From positions 21,145,501 to 21,209,500 of the forward strand of contig NC_081808.1 of assembly GCF_030704535.1 (NCBI RefSeq): a stretch of DNA of 64,000 nt, read 5' to 3'. The notes beneath the pieces are model-generated. The model was not told the DNA's origin. It saw nothing but the letters and a program-made list of their open reading frames with translations, and searched no databases. Origin of the DNA: Vitis vinifera (Eukaryota; Streptophyta; Magnoliopsida; Vitales; Vitaceae). The number at the start of each line of letters is the position of its first letter. The stretch's first letter is position 1. The position numbers and the translations under genes are program-made. Positions 34,698 to 46,349 of this stretch are shown piece after piece.

Positions 34698-35568
34698 TAA
34701 TGGCCGAAAAGGAGGGAAGGCTTGAAGTATAATGACTTTTGAGCTCATTCCCTTTGGTCTCTCCTAAAGATCTATGATTTGGCGGTGAAAAGGATATATA
34801 ACTTGGAAGCAACATAACCATAACTCCCAAAATGAAATAGCGGCTAGTGATAACTCCTCTTCTTTTCTTTTCTTTTTTCCTTTTTCCATTTTTCCTTTTT
34901 AGAGATGACTACAAAATTTAATAGTTGGTCTTGTAAACTTAATTTGTGCTTTATAAAATCATCATTCTTAATACGAATAAAAAGTTTCACTAGTTTATAT
35001 TGCAAATAAATTGGACTAAAAATAATATTTTTGATGTGTAAATTGGACTAAAAAGAACGTTAATCAGGGAAGCGGTGAAAGGAAGGGAATATATGATATA
35101 TTAGACGGTATCGGGAGGAGGGCAGGGCGGCCCACGAAAGCAAAAGGAAACCTGGGCGAAACGCAAAAGGGAGATTTAGGGAGCAAAGCAAAAGAAAGAA
35201 TCAGAGGTGGAGTGATCAGATTTCACAAGAAAAGGGGAGCAGCCCCAATAAAATATACTAAATATACTAAATATTCTCACCCTTTTGGTATGGGTTCGCC
35301 AACGCATCGACTATCAGCTGTTAGGTGGTTGCGCGTAAGCAAAACAGGAAACAACACTGCACCAAAATCAAAATAATCGAAATTAGAAAAACTCCAAACA
35401 AAACAAAAGTGGCCTCTAGGGTTCCATATCAAGCAACATCACAATTCTCGTCTTCTTCTGTTCTTGTTCAAAAGCTCTGCACCACTGTGCAAGATCTGGC
35501 TCGCATTATCGCAAGTGGAGTGATCGAGGTTTCGGAAACTCGGTTGCATTGTGGAATCGGTCTTCGGT
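34698..35568. other. Upstream region and 5' UTR of the CCCH zinc-finger gene
   Basis: AT-rich to about 35090, then a more balanced stretch (35100-35568) that probably holds the promoter and transcribed leader of the downstream gene. A 97-codon frame at 35325-35618 overlaps the first exon in another frame and has no known domain. Confidence 0.4.
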
Positions 35569-38500
35569 ATGAAGCTATCGAAGAGTTCGAAGAAGGTTTC
35601 TTGGGCTCCCGATGCTAATCTGTGTCAGGTATAGCCGCGGCATCTCCAATTGGAGTGTCTAGTTACCATATCAAATCACATTTGAATGTTTATTTTATGT
35701 TCGTGGTTCTGATTTCTTCGTTGGCAGGTGGTTCTCAGTTTTGATGCTCTCTCTTTAGGGTTTCGAAAATGTTTTTTTGTTATAAGTCTGCACTTGAACG
35801 TGGTTCTTTTTTCCCTTTTTAGTGCTTCTATAGCTATTCTCTTCATATCTATGGTTTTTCTAGCCGGTTGTTCTGTTTTTGAAGTTCCATGGTCTACTTA
35901 TTTTAAGCTTCGTTTATTGATTCCCTGGTGCTTATGTGTTTCTTTAGCTAACCATTCTTTTGGTTGCTGAGGAAACCGGGAAAGAAAGTGGAAGAACACC
36001 CTGTCTTTGCCGATCAGGAATCTAGTTAGTGGAATGAAGATTCCTTTTTGTTTCTTTCAACTTGTGTTTTGTTTTGTGAAGTATCGAAAAATGAAAGAAT
36101 TTTCTATTTGCACATTTTTCCCGAGCGTAAGGTGGGGTTCGACCACTTCTGGGTGTGGAATTTACAGATGTTTTCTGTGTACTTTGGGGCGCTTTTGGAG
36201 TTTCTCTTTTTAATACACGTTTTCCTTTTTACCTATCAAAAAATAAAATAAAATTTATAGATGTTTTCTAATCTCTCCAATGTCCGCCAATTCATTCCCT
36301 TAGGAATTCCATTTGTGGCTAATAATGGAATTTCAAAATTTTAATGTGAATCCTTTTCTTTTCACCCCAATCCTCTCATTCAAAACACAATGTAAAAGAG
36401 AGGTAAGAGTCTTATGCACTGTTTTTGTTTCTTGAAATTGATAATTCAACCCAAGTAAAATAGTAGTATTGGGCTCTAAGTAAATGAAGTAATTTTATTT
36501 TCTTGGAGTCTGAATATAAAATAGAGTCTTATCCCCAATATTGTAAAATTTTATCCACAATTATGATTTTTTTCCCTATACATTTTTCTTATATGGAGTC
36601 TGAATGTTTCACAGCAAGTCAAGGTTTTCATTTTTAACAAAGTTGGAAAATGGTGTTTTAATTGATGATTTGTCAGTTAAGTCATTCTTTTTTGCACCAA
36701 AAAAAAAAAAGAAAAAAAAATTGTTGTCATTTTTTATGAATTAAGATGAGACGATCTCCACTGAGAACGACCACAGAACAATTCATCGCTTAGATTATCA
36801 TTTTTAGTGCAATTTTATTATTTACATAGAAATGAGAATAGAAATATGAATGCTTGAAATTGAAATTAAGAAATCTCAGACAAAATTCTTTGGGAGCCTG
36901 TGTGGGACAACTTCCTACAGTGGTGGTGCAACAGAAGTGCTTAATCTGCTTGTGATCATGGATCAATGTCCAGGTGCTATTTTTAACCACACTGAACACC
37001 CAGCAAGACAACTAATTTTCCTTGAAAACCTATGGTTGATTAAGTATAACATTCAATCATTCATCGCTTATAGTTCCCTCAAGCCTTTTTTTGGAAAGGT
37101 TTCAACTCCCAACTACATTTTTTTGTCTGATTTCTAAACATATCCTATCCTCCAGTCAAGGAAAATTATTAAATGCTAGTGAAGATTTAACTTCTAAGAA
37201 TCAATAATAAGTATTTGTATCATGCAAGTCACCAAGAGACTTTAAGACTTAGGTTGCATCTATGCAAAAATAAATAAATAAAAATTAAAAAAACCTTCAG
37301 AAAAGAAGGAAAATTCTATAACTTAAATGTATTTTTTTCTCAAGCTATTTTCAGAATTTCCTTTTTCTACTTGTTGCATTATTTTGGAAATTCAGACAGA
37401 GCCTAAATATACTTAGGAATATAAAAAACTTCAATTATTACATACCTTGGACTCATGAAAGGGGTTCTTAAATAAGGGATTATGGTTCCCGAGATGGACT
37501 TCTTGGATAGTGTTGCAAACTTGTAATAAGTTTCTTTCTCTCTATTCAGAGATTATGAAATACAGATTGATTTGTGGTAACTCTTGGAAAATGAGAAGAT
37601 CAATAATGAACAATTGCCTATCAATATGGACAAAAAAACAATATGTAGTAATTTCAACAATATGATAGGTTAACAGCCTATTTGGCAATCCATAGCAATC
37701 CTTGTCTATTAGGTGTAAAATCGGTATTTAGCCTATCCAAAAAAAATAATAATAATCCTTGTTTATTAGGCTCTTCGATTATGTGTCATTTTAACCCAGG
37801 ACTTTAGACAATCTTTCAATTCCAAAATCTCAATGAGGACATTGCATTACCTGCCATAAGATATTATCAAATCAAGAACTTTATCCTTTTTATTAAAAGA
37901 ATATGCATTTAATGAAGTAGAATCACTCATGTAGGGGAATAGGTAGAATAATACTTTTTGAGGACCATATAAATCTAATAGTTGCTATTTCTGGCTAGTA
38001 ATTTTGCCAAATATGAGATGAGGAGTGTGTGGAATACCCATCTGAGCAATAAATGCATAGTATGATCAAAAGGGACCCAAATTTATTTTAAATTTTGCTA
38101 TTATCTTGAAATTTTGTTCCATTTACTATTTAAGTTTTGGTATAAATATATAGAAAAGAGTTTTTAAAAACATTATGTATGGATTTTAAATCATACAACT
38201 TTATCAACCTAACCAACTTGAACATAAACTAAACTCAACCCGAGTTTTAAAAAAATGGGATTGTGTTAGGTTTGGGTTGAGTATCTCGGGTTAAAGTTCA
38301 GGTTGGGTTAGGCTGGGCTGGGGTTGAATGTTTCTTAATTTGGGTTTGTCTTGGGTTAGCTATCAACCCAACCCAACCTGCCCAAGTTATAGTCCTTATG
38401 ACTCATTACAATCCTAATGGTTGGGAAAGGACCTCCGGACATAGATTCCATTGAGTCATAAGAAGATTTAATAGTAAACTTTCCATCCTTGGCATCCTTT

Positions 38501-41500
38501 AAACCAACTTATTTCACAATCCTTACAAAACCATCATCACTTGAGTTAGCTTAAGAAAGAACTCCACAATTTGCAACTCCCAAGGCTTCCAACATCAAGT
38601 GCCACCTACCTCCTCCCAAACATTGGCTATCTAAATTGATAATGTGAAATAAATATGGTAACTATTCATTTAACATCACAAGTCATGCCAAAACCGTACT
38701 CTCCTTCCATCATGCACTACAAGTTTGATTGTAGTTTGAAACTCCTCCAACCCTCTCCTAATTGCTTTCCATAAGCCCGTTTTATAACTTCCCTCCCGTC
38801 TTGAGCACATCACCCACCTACCACTTCTCCAAACATACCAAAGATAACTTGTCTTTGCAACCTATTCTTATTTGTCCCATAGTTTGAAAGCCACTTTCCA
38901 ATAAGAGGCTTTCGTGAGTAAAGACATGTTTTTATTATCTAAGCCACACTTATTTGTTTCAAAGTGATTCTCTAAAGTACTTCCATCCCACAAAAAGTTC
39001 ATGTTGAGTTTCTAGTCTCAATTGCACCATCCTTAAAATAACAAAAAAGGATAAGAGTTTGTAGGCGAGCTAGACAACATACTCTTTAGAAGGTTAGTCT
39101 CCAATCCTAAGAAAGATACTGATGTTTCCAAGAAGCCAACCTTTTGTAAAACTTCTCCTTCACCGCATACCAAATTGAGGAAGATTTGGAAGGAGCACCC
39201 AAGAACATGGTTCAAAGTTGTGGTGTTGGTTGCTCACTCTATGAGTCTTGAGGTGGATTTGTTTCTACATCTCGAATTGACATCGACAATATGCTCAATA
39301 TGCGAGTTAAAAAACTAAAAGTGTTCTAAAAAAATAATGAGAATTTAAAAAAAAAATTATAATAAAACAAACTCAACAATTTAATTAAAGAAAAAAATTA
39401 TCTATCACATTTAAGATTGAATGAAATGTTGTAGAAGCACTTGCTTGGATTAGTTTATGATAGCATTAAGGATTGGAACTCTTAAAACATTATCATACTC
39501 ATTTTTATACTAATACCGATTTTGATAATTGGTATATCAAAACATATTGCAATTTAGCATGCTAATAAGAATTATTTTAAAAATAAAAAATAAAAAATGA
39601 AAATAGTAAAAAGAGATGTGATTGATAAAATAATTGTCTGAAAATAAGTCGTTTTGAATTTCTTATTCCTAGTAATGGATTGAGGCATTTTTCTTAATTA
39701 ATTTAAGGAGTCTTTGAGAAATGTTGATATTCTTTGTCCTTTTCCTCTCATTTCATGGGATTGAATTGTTGGTGTAGTGGCTCCTACTCATCTCTCTAGT
39801 TGGTTGAGTCAAGGGATTCATATCCAAGTCAAGATTGAGTGATTGTTGAGCTGCATAATTTAACTTGGGTCTCAAACTCATTGTGGCTATAGCCAAGAGG
39901 GATACGACTTGATCTAGTTGTGCCAATGTCAACCAATACTTTGAACCATGCCTAGGGGGAGACCTAAATAGGTAGAAAACGACTTACCTACACCACATCT
40001 TAGCAACGAACCCATTGTTAAGTGGAATGATATCAAACTCTAAAGACACATCCAACCAAAGAAGGGTCCATCTTAGATAAATCAGTTGTTCTTAGGACAC
40101 CTCATAGAAGAGTATAAGATTATCAACAAAGGGTAAATGAGAGATCTCCACACCCTCTCTCCCCCCAACTTCTTACCCATGGTTCAAAGTATCAGCCAAG
40201 ATTGGTTTGTCTTGACCAAGTTGTATTCACCTTGACTATAGTTGTGACAAGTCCAAGACATGACTCGATATTGTGTAGTTCAACAATTAGTCATTTTTAA
40301 CTCAGATATGAATCATTTGACTCGGGCAACTTGTGGAACAATTCAAAGTTACCACACCACAAATCAGATTAGATGAAAATAAAAGGAAAAACAAATAGAT
40401 AATCTTTGTCTTCCCCTCATCGATCATGAAGAAATGCCTCAATACATAAGTAGAACAATAAATTCAAACTGATATTTTTTTTTTCAAAATTGTTATCAAT
40501 CATATTTCCTTTTAGTGTTTGCTTTTTATATTTTCAATATATAAAATTTTTTCATTATTTTCTTAATTTTTATTTTTTTTAGATTTTTTAACTAGCATAA
40601 TCTTCCAATAACAATCCAAGATGTTGAGACCAATCTGCCTTGGGACCTATTGAGTTAGTAATCGATATTGCAACTTTGGATCATGTTCCCACAACAAGAG
40701 ATTGTATAACTAGGCTACATTAATAATACATTTTTCATGTAAATCATTTTATATATCACATGTAAGTGTATCTTATGTACATGAATACATTATAATTGAT
40801 CCATACAGTCTGTGCACATTTTATTATTTTAAATAGTTTATAGGAAAAATCAAATATGATTTCTTTTAACCAATTGCTCTACTGTTGTTTAAAAAGGCAT
40901 TTTGATGTGAAACTAAAATAGTAGTAACTCCCTTTTATTTTCTTTTACATTAACTATTAAAAAAAACCCTCTTCTGGTGGTGCTCAAAATCTTAGGTTGC
41001 TTTCTATCCTCTATTTAATCTTCTTCTTCATTTTTTTTTTTAATAATTTAAAAAGAATGACAAAGAGCTAAGGAAGAGAGAACAATCCTGCATTGGAACA
41101 TTTCACACATGTTGACAGTCAATGTGGAAAATTGGAGTTCAAGCGTAACTAAAGTTGCAGCAGATATTGGGTGGTGGTAGTTGAATGAAACTTGTGGTTT
41201 TCAAATGGTTTGAATATTGAGCAATGATGATGAACAGTGAATTGAGGTGTTTGTATCTTTTCTTCTTAGTTTTATGTTTCTCTTTGCTTTTCCTATGTTG
41301 GAGGTGTTAGCAGGGGTGGGGGAGGGGATGACGAACTTGAAGTTAAAACTTTGAACATAACATGTGGACACATATATTCCCATGGTCCACATAAGTAAAT
41401 ACTTGTATACAATTCTTTTATCTTTCTTTATTGGTTTGGGTATGTTAATTGGAGAGTAGTTGAAGTTTTGAACTTCAGTATGATATTATTTATTAGCATA

Positions 41501-44500
41501 CTAGTAGGTCCTTTGAAACTTAAAATTATGGTTAAAAGTTGAAAAAAATTATCTTGTAAATCTTATGATGAATCTATGTATTAAAATGTCAATTTGTTGA
41601 GTTGATTTCTTCAACACTAGTTTTTAACATTTTGATGTGCATGGCATTGATGAATGCTATATTTGCGTGTTTTTCCGGTGATATATCTGTCTTGAAATTG
41701 GTTTTAACATTTCCCTATTATTCATTCTTGAAAATATGGGTTTCATATATGATAGAGATTTTTGATCTGTCTATTTCCAAAATGTGAAAAACTTCCATTA
41801 AACGATATGATATGCATGATACAAAAAGGGGAAAATGGTATATACATAGAAATGCCAGTGTGACAGACAATGTAAGTACAGCGTCAAAATTACTACATTG
41901 GCATGATATATCTAAGGAAATCATAGTAATTGTTCTCTCTCTATTTGCCTTTGCCTTTTGGGTCCCTTTGTATTCTTTCCGTGTGCTTTGGTGCTCTTTT
42001 TGGCTAAGTGCTGATAATAAAATCTTGTTTTTGCTTTCCTATCTGTACATATATAAGCAAATCATAGAAAATGGAAGATTTAAATATTAGGTAACCCTTT
42101 TCTCTGTGATACTTAAAATCAGTTTGCTTTCTCAGTCAACTGAAATGGCAATATCAACTAATATTACATTATTACTTAAATGATATATCAGTAAAAATAA
42201 TGGGTAGAGTTGGTATTTATTTGTGAAATTGCAATCTGAAGCTATTTGCACTCGAAGAGTGTGTAATATGTGTCTTTCCTCTTGTTATTTTCTGGTTCTG
42301 TTTAGCGTATGTGCTAAACTGAGAACAATATATGCCATCATGAATGGTTGGTCAGTGTCTTGTTATATTAAGTTCGAAATTGCAAAATTGCTGTTTGTTT
42401 TGTCTAAAAATGCAATCTTTGCAGTACCTGAGAATTGCAGTTCTCTTCGTGTAGATAGAGAGATACTTAATCTTGTGCTGTTGGAGTTAAATTTTTTTTT
42501 TGGTTATAATAATTTATGGATTGTTTGATGGCCATCAGTATGATTTGCATTGATCTAGCCTAACCAAAAAAAAAAATTGATTTGCATTGATCTAATCGGT
42601 TCTTTTATAACGATGTTAACTCACTGACAACTTAATCTCAGCATGGTTGTTAATTTTAATATTATGGTTATTTATTATTTTTTTCATCACCTTTTCCACA
42701 ATATGTTGGGGAGAAAGGAATAGGAATTCAGCAATATGGTCGCTACACATCCCAATTGACTGTTATCTTGCTGGGCCATTTTCTGGTGGAGTCACAACAG
42801 TCACTATTTTCTTTGGCGTGTGTGCATTGGGATGCAAATGGCATCTTAGATGGATGCCATTTGGTGGCCATCAGAGATGAAGTTGGTTGGAAATTCTATT
42901 TCCCTTTGTCTAGGTTTGTATGTTACGCTTTTGCTACCATTTTAATGTGGTAGTTGCTCCTTCAGCCAGGGAGCCTGTGAAGTCTACCATCTAGGTTTCT
43001 GATAAATCAGTTACTAATTTGATGAATGATAGCCTGGTGTAATAAACCAATTCCTGTTTTCAAACAGGCAAAACTGTTTCGATCAAAGGATTGTCCTTCA
43101 CAAGTTTGCTTGAAAGCTCGTGATGGTCTTCTAGCAAAGAAATCATGGATATTGCATTCTGATGGCCGGGACACCAATGGCCTCCCTCATGGATTCAAAG
43201 ACACTCGTGTGAACCAATCGAAGAAGAAAGTTTCGCACATCCCTAAGATCAAATGGAAATGCCCACCCAAGGTAAGCTGATGTTAGATGTTAGACCTCAA
43301 CTTGCAACCCCTTGTTGCAAATTTTTCATGCTTTTGGAGGGGGTATCATTACAAGTTTCTGCATACATCTGGCATGGGCACTGAATTTTGCTGAATTGAA
43401 TTCTTATATTTTAACTGTTTTTTTTTCTTAACCAGTTTGTCTTGAGTTCCAATTGGCTCGTTGCATCTGGTGAAGAAAGCCAAGAGGCAGAGGCTCAAAA
43501 GCTGAGAGAAAATCATGTAGTTGAAGCAGTTTATCCTCGCATATCTGCTATACCTCTTAGGTAAAATCTCCTAACCCCTGAAAATCTGTATATTACTTCC
43601 TTTCTTCATCCTTAAACTGAGGCTCATGCATCTTCCTATAGCCCCTCTATTTCATTGGACATAGAAGAATGCCATCAGGATGATTGTGACATCCCTCTTG
43701 TCCCCATCACATCCATGGAAGATGAAGGAACAGTGGATACATTGTTTGATTTGGCAGCACCAATCAACTCTTCCATGATTTCAAAGCCACCAGCCTTGTC
43801 CCAAGATTTATTGGCATCTGGAAACACCTCCCAGTGCAACAGGCCTGTTCTAGAGCCACCTGCCATTGAAAAAACTGCACTTGGCTTGTCACCGGATGTA
43901 GAAGCTGATATAATTGCTGCAGCTACTGCTGCCATTACCATGGTCATGAGATGCAAGGAGCAGGGAAGCTTGATTGACACAGATTTGCTCATTAAAATCC
44001 TTACCAACCCAAAAATGACTGAGAAATTGATTAATGATTGTCGAGAACCTGGAGGTACCAGTACTATACCCTTTTCTGAGTCAAAACCGGTAACTCAGTT
44101 GGTTACCGTATCCTGTTCAGAACCTGCTATGGTATTGGAGCCAAGGCCAGCCAATGAAAATATGTGTTATCAACCAAAGAGGGTGCGGCCTGCTCTAGAT
44201 TCAAGGTCTCCCCAAGAAGATACTTTTCCAGTCTCTAGGTCAAAGCAAGTTGCTCATCGAGTTCCCTTACCTCACACAAATGGGAATATGTGTTCTCTAC
44301 CAGGCGACAAGAGACCTGCTCTAAATTCAAGCCCTCTCCAGCCAGATAACTTTCCAATCTCGTGTTCAAAGCCTGTCACCCTTCCAAAGCCAGAAAGTGG
44401 AAACATTTATCCTCTGCCCAATGGGATGCTACCAGACTCAAATTCAAGGCTTTCCATACCCAATACTGTTACAGTTTCTTTGTCCCCAGCTCCCTTACCC

Positions 44501-45391
44501 AGCAAAGGACCTAATATGGTTTTGTTGTCTCAGCCAGCAAAAGTTAACTTATGTTCCATTCCAAATGATGTGCAACCTGCCATAAATTTGAGACCTCCCC
44601 AAGCAGATGCTGTCCAATTCTCTAGGTCAAAGCCAGCAAATGGAAACATGTATTCTCTTGTAGATGAGGTGCTAGCTGCTGCCTCAAATTCCAGGCCTCC
44701 CCAGCTAGATACTGTTCCCGTCTCTAGTTCAAAGCCTGTCAGTCTTTCGGTTCCCGTTTTACCCAGCATAGAAGTTGATATGGTTGCCACACAGAAGGCA
44801 GCAAATGAAAACTTCTACCCTTTATGGAGTGGGTCGGGATCTACTGTAAGCACAAGGTATTCTCGAGAGCCTATGGTTCCATTATCTGGGTTTAATCCTG
44901 CACCTCTCTTGGTTCGCTCTTCTGTCCTAGAGCCTAGGGTTTTGTCACCAAGACCAACAAATGGAAACTTGCACAACATACTGAAAGGAGTACAACCAAC
45001 TTTAAACACAACACCAACTTTACCAGACATCTTGCCAACATCCTCTTTCAAAGCTATAAAATCTCATGTGAAGGACGTCAACTACTATAAGAGCCTCGTT
45101 AAGCAACACGGAGGAGAAAAGCAAGGAACTCAGGATCAAATCATCCCACAGTATGCTAACCATGAAAATTACCTTCAAGGCATGGAACTGATACAGAACT
45201 TCAAACCAACAGAATTGAAACCGAAGTCTCAGAAGTCTTGCATCTTCTATAACAGCCCAACAGGATGTCGAAATGGAACCAATTGCCCTTACCAGCATGA
45301 CACGTTCTCTCAATTGCGTTGTGGCAGCATGCTGGAAGATAAAAGGGCAAAGAGAATGAAACTAGATGGGAAAATTACAGGCAGAAAATAA
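35569..45391 (+). CDS. CCCH zinc-finger protein (AtC3H6/C3H30-like)
   Basis: Four exons: 35569-35628, 43068-43271, 43436-43560 and 43642-45391. All are GT-AG and frame-consistent, giving 712 residues. Exon 1 encodes KSSKKVSWAPDANLCQ and exon 2 opens AKLFRSKDCPSQV, together matching the conserved N-terminus of plant C3H6/C3H30 proteins (KSKRVSWA then NLCQVRLF and SPSQVG, from recall). The middle, residues about 170-600, is a long low-complexity region of degenerate Pro/Ser/Asn-rich repeats. A single CCCH finger at 663-682 has spacing C-x8-C-x5-C-x3-H (CIFYNSPTGC, then C and H in NCPYQH). A basic tail RAKRMKLDGK may be a nuclear signal. CCCH proteins usually bind RNA; the target here is unknown. 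Intron 1 is 7,439 bp. The relation to the flowering regulator FES1 is only by family. Confidence 0.85.
38208..38392. repeat. GGTTGGG/CCAACCC-rich fold-back-like segment in intron 1
   Basis: Left part ACTAAACTCAACCCGAG faces right part CCCAACCCAACCTGCCC, with GGGTTGAG, GGTTGGGTTAGG and GGGCTGGGG between. The ends are partly inverse, as in small non-autonomous elements, but no clear target duplication was found, so the class is open. Confidence 0.35.
38610..40190 (-). mobile_element. Degraded LINE ORF2 in intron 1, antisense to the CCCH gene
   Basis: On the minus strand, from right to left: HLPFVDNLILFYEVS near 40120 (from the FADD motif), YLFRSPPR-like text near 39960, then after an unrelated gap (39230-39930) NFLWDGSTLENHF near 39000 and GLWKAIRRGLEEFQTT with VVHDGRRVRFWHDL near 38730-38650. 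Many stops and frame changes show it is old. Neither a 5' end nor a poly-A tail was identified. Confidence 0.7.
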
Positions 45392-46349
45392 TCGAGGCGG
45401 TAACTGGTGGTATGGTTTTTCAACTTATGTAGGTTCATATTTCCATAATCCCCCACATAAAACTACACGGTTGCACTTCATCATAATCACAAGTGCACCA
45501 CCCACTCGTTACCTTATCTTCCCATTCATAGTGCATAGAACACCTCCTTGAGAGGTTAAAATAAAATGTCTAAGAGGAACTTTTACTGACAGTCTTACAT
45601 TTACTTTCTAAGACTTGAAAATCCTAGTTTAGAAATTTTCACACTTTTTTTAATCATATGATGCTGATCATTTCGTGTGCACGGACACTATCGCTGCTGA
45701 TATTTTTGCATTTATGAACCATGGGGCCATTGTTAAAGGGGGGAATTTCAATTAAATAGCATGCATGACCATATAGCAGCAATACCAGATTATATGAGAA
45801 CTGCTAAAACTTGGGAAAATGAAAGATGGAACCGATTGGAGCAAATATGACAAAATTGATTGATATCCAATACACCTGGTGATTAAATAATCATCATATG
45901 TTCATGATAAAAAAAAGTGAAGTTGAATGTAGTAATAGAAAAATCATGATCATTATAGATGTGAAAAACTACAGAAGGGGTTCCAGTGCAACATAGAAGA
46001 ACAATAATGCTCATATCTATGCTGCAGCATCCAATCACTCTCATAGTTTCTGCCACACCATACATGGAATCCTGTAGGTGAAACAAATTGAGAGATGTAT
46101 ATCAAACCATGCTTTTATTCAGTTAATACAAATCTCATCAATCCACAACCTGGTAAAAATTTTAGATGTTCCCAAGGAATGGGTCAAAACAGTTCAGAAT
46201 TGGGTATTATAAGTTCTAACACTCCACACACATCAATGGCCTCGTGCCCTGTAATAAGATGGTCATATTGTTGCCCATATTGGAAGAGCAACAACCATAT
46301 TTCAGAAGACTCCTTGTTTCAGTCTAACCAAGAGCTTCTTCTGCGATGA
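45392..46349. other. Tail-to-tail spacer between the CCCH and PIN1 genes
   Basis: Must contain both 3' UTRs. No conserved coding frame was seen. Confidence 0.5.

Noticed and set aside
34482-34700. Open frame that looks like a nuclear ATP synthase alpha gene
   Set aside because: It is only a fragment following three in-frame stops, with no start context or targeting peptide; better explained as a NUMT.
35325-35618. 97-codon frame overlapping the start of the CCCH gene
   Set aside because: It has no known domain. The other frame from the ATG at 35569 encodes the conserved KVSWAPDANLCQ start and ends at a proper GT donor.
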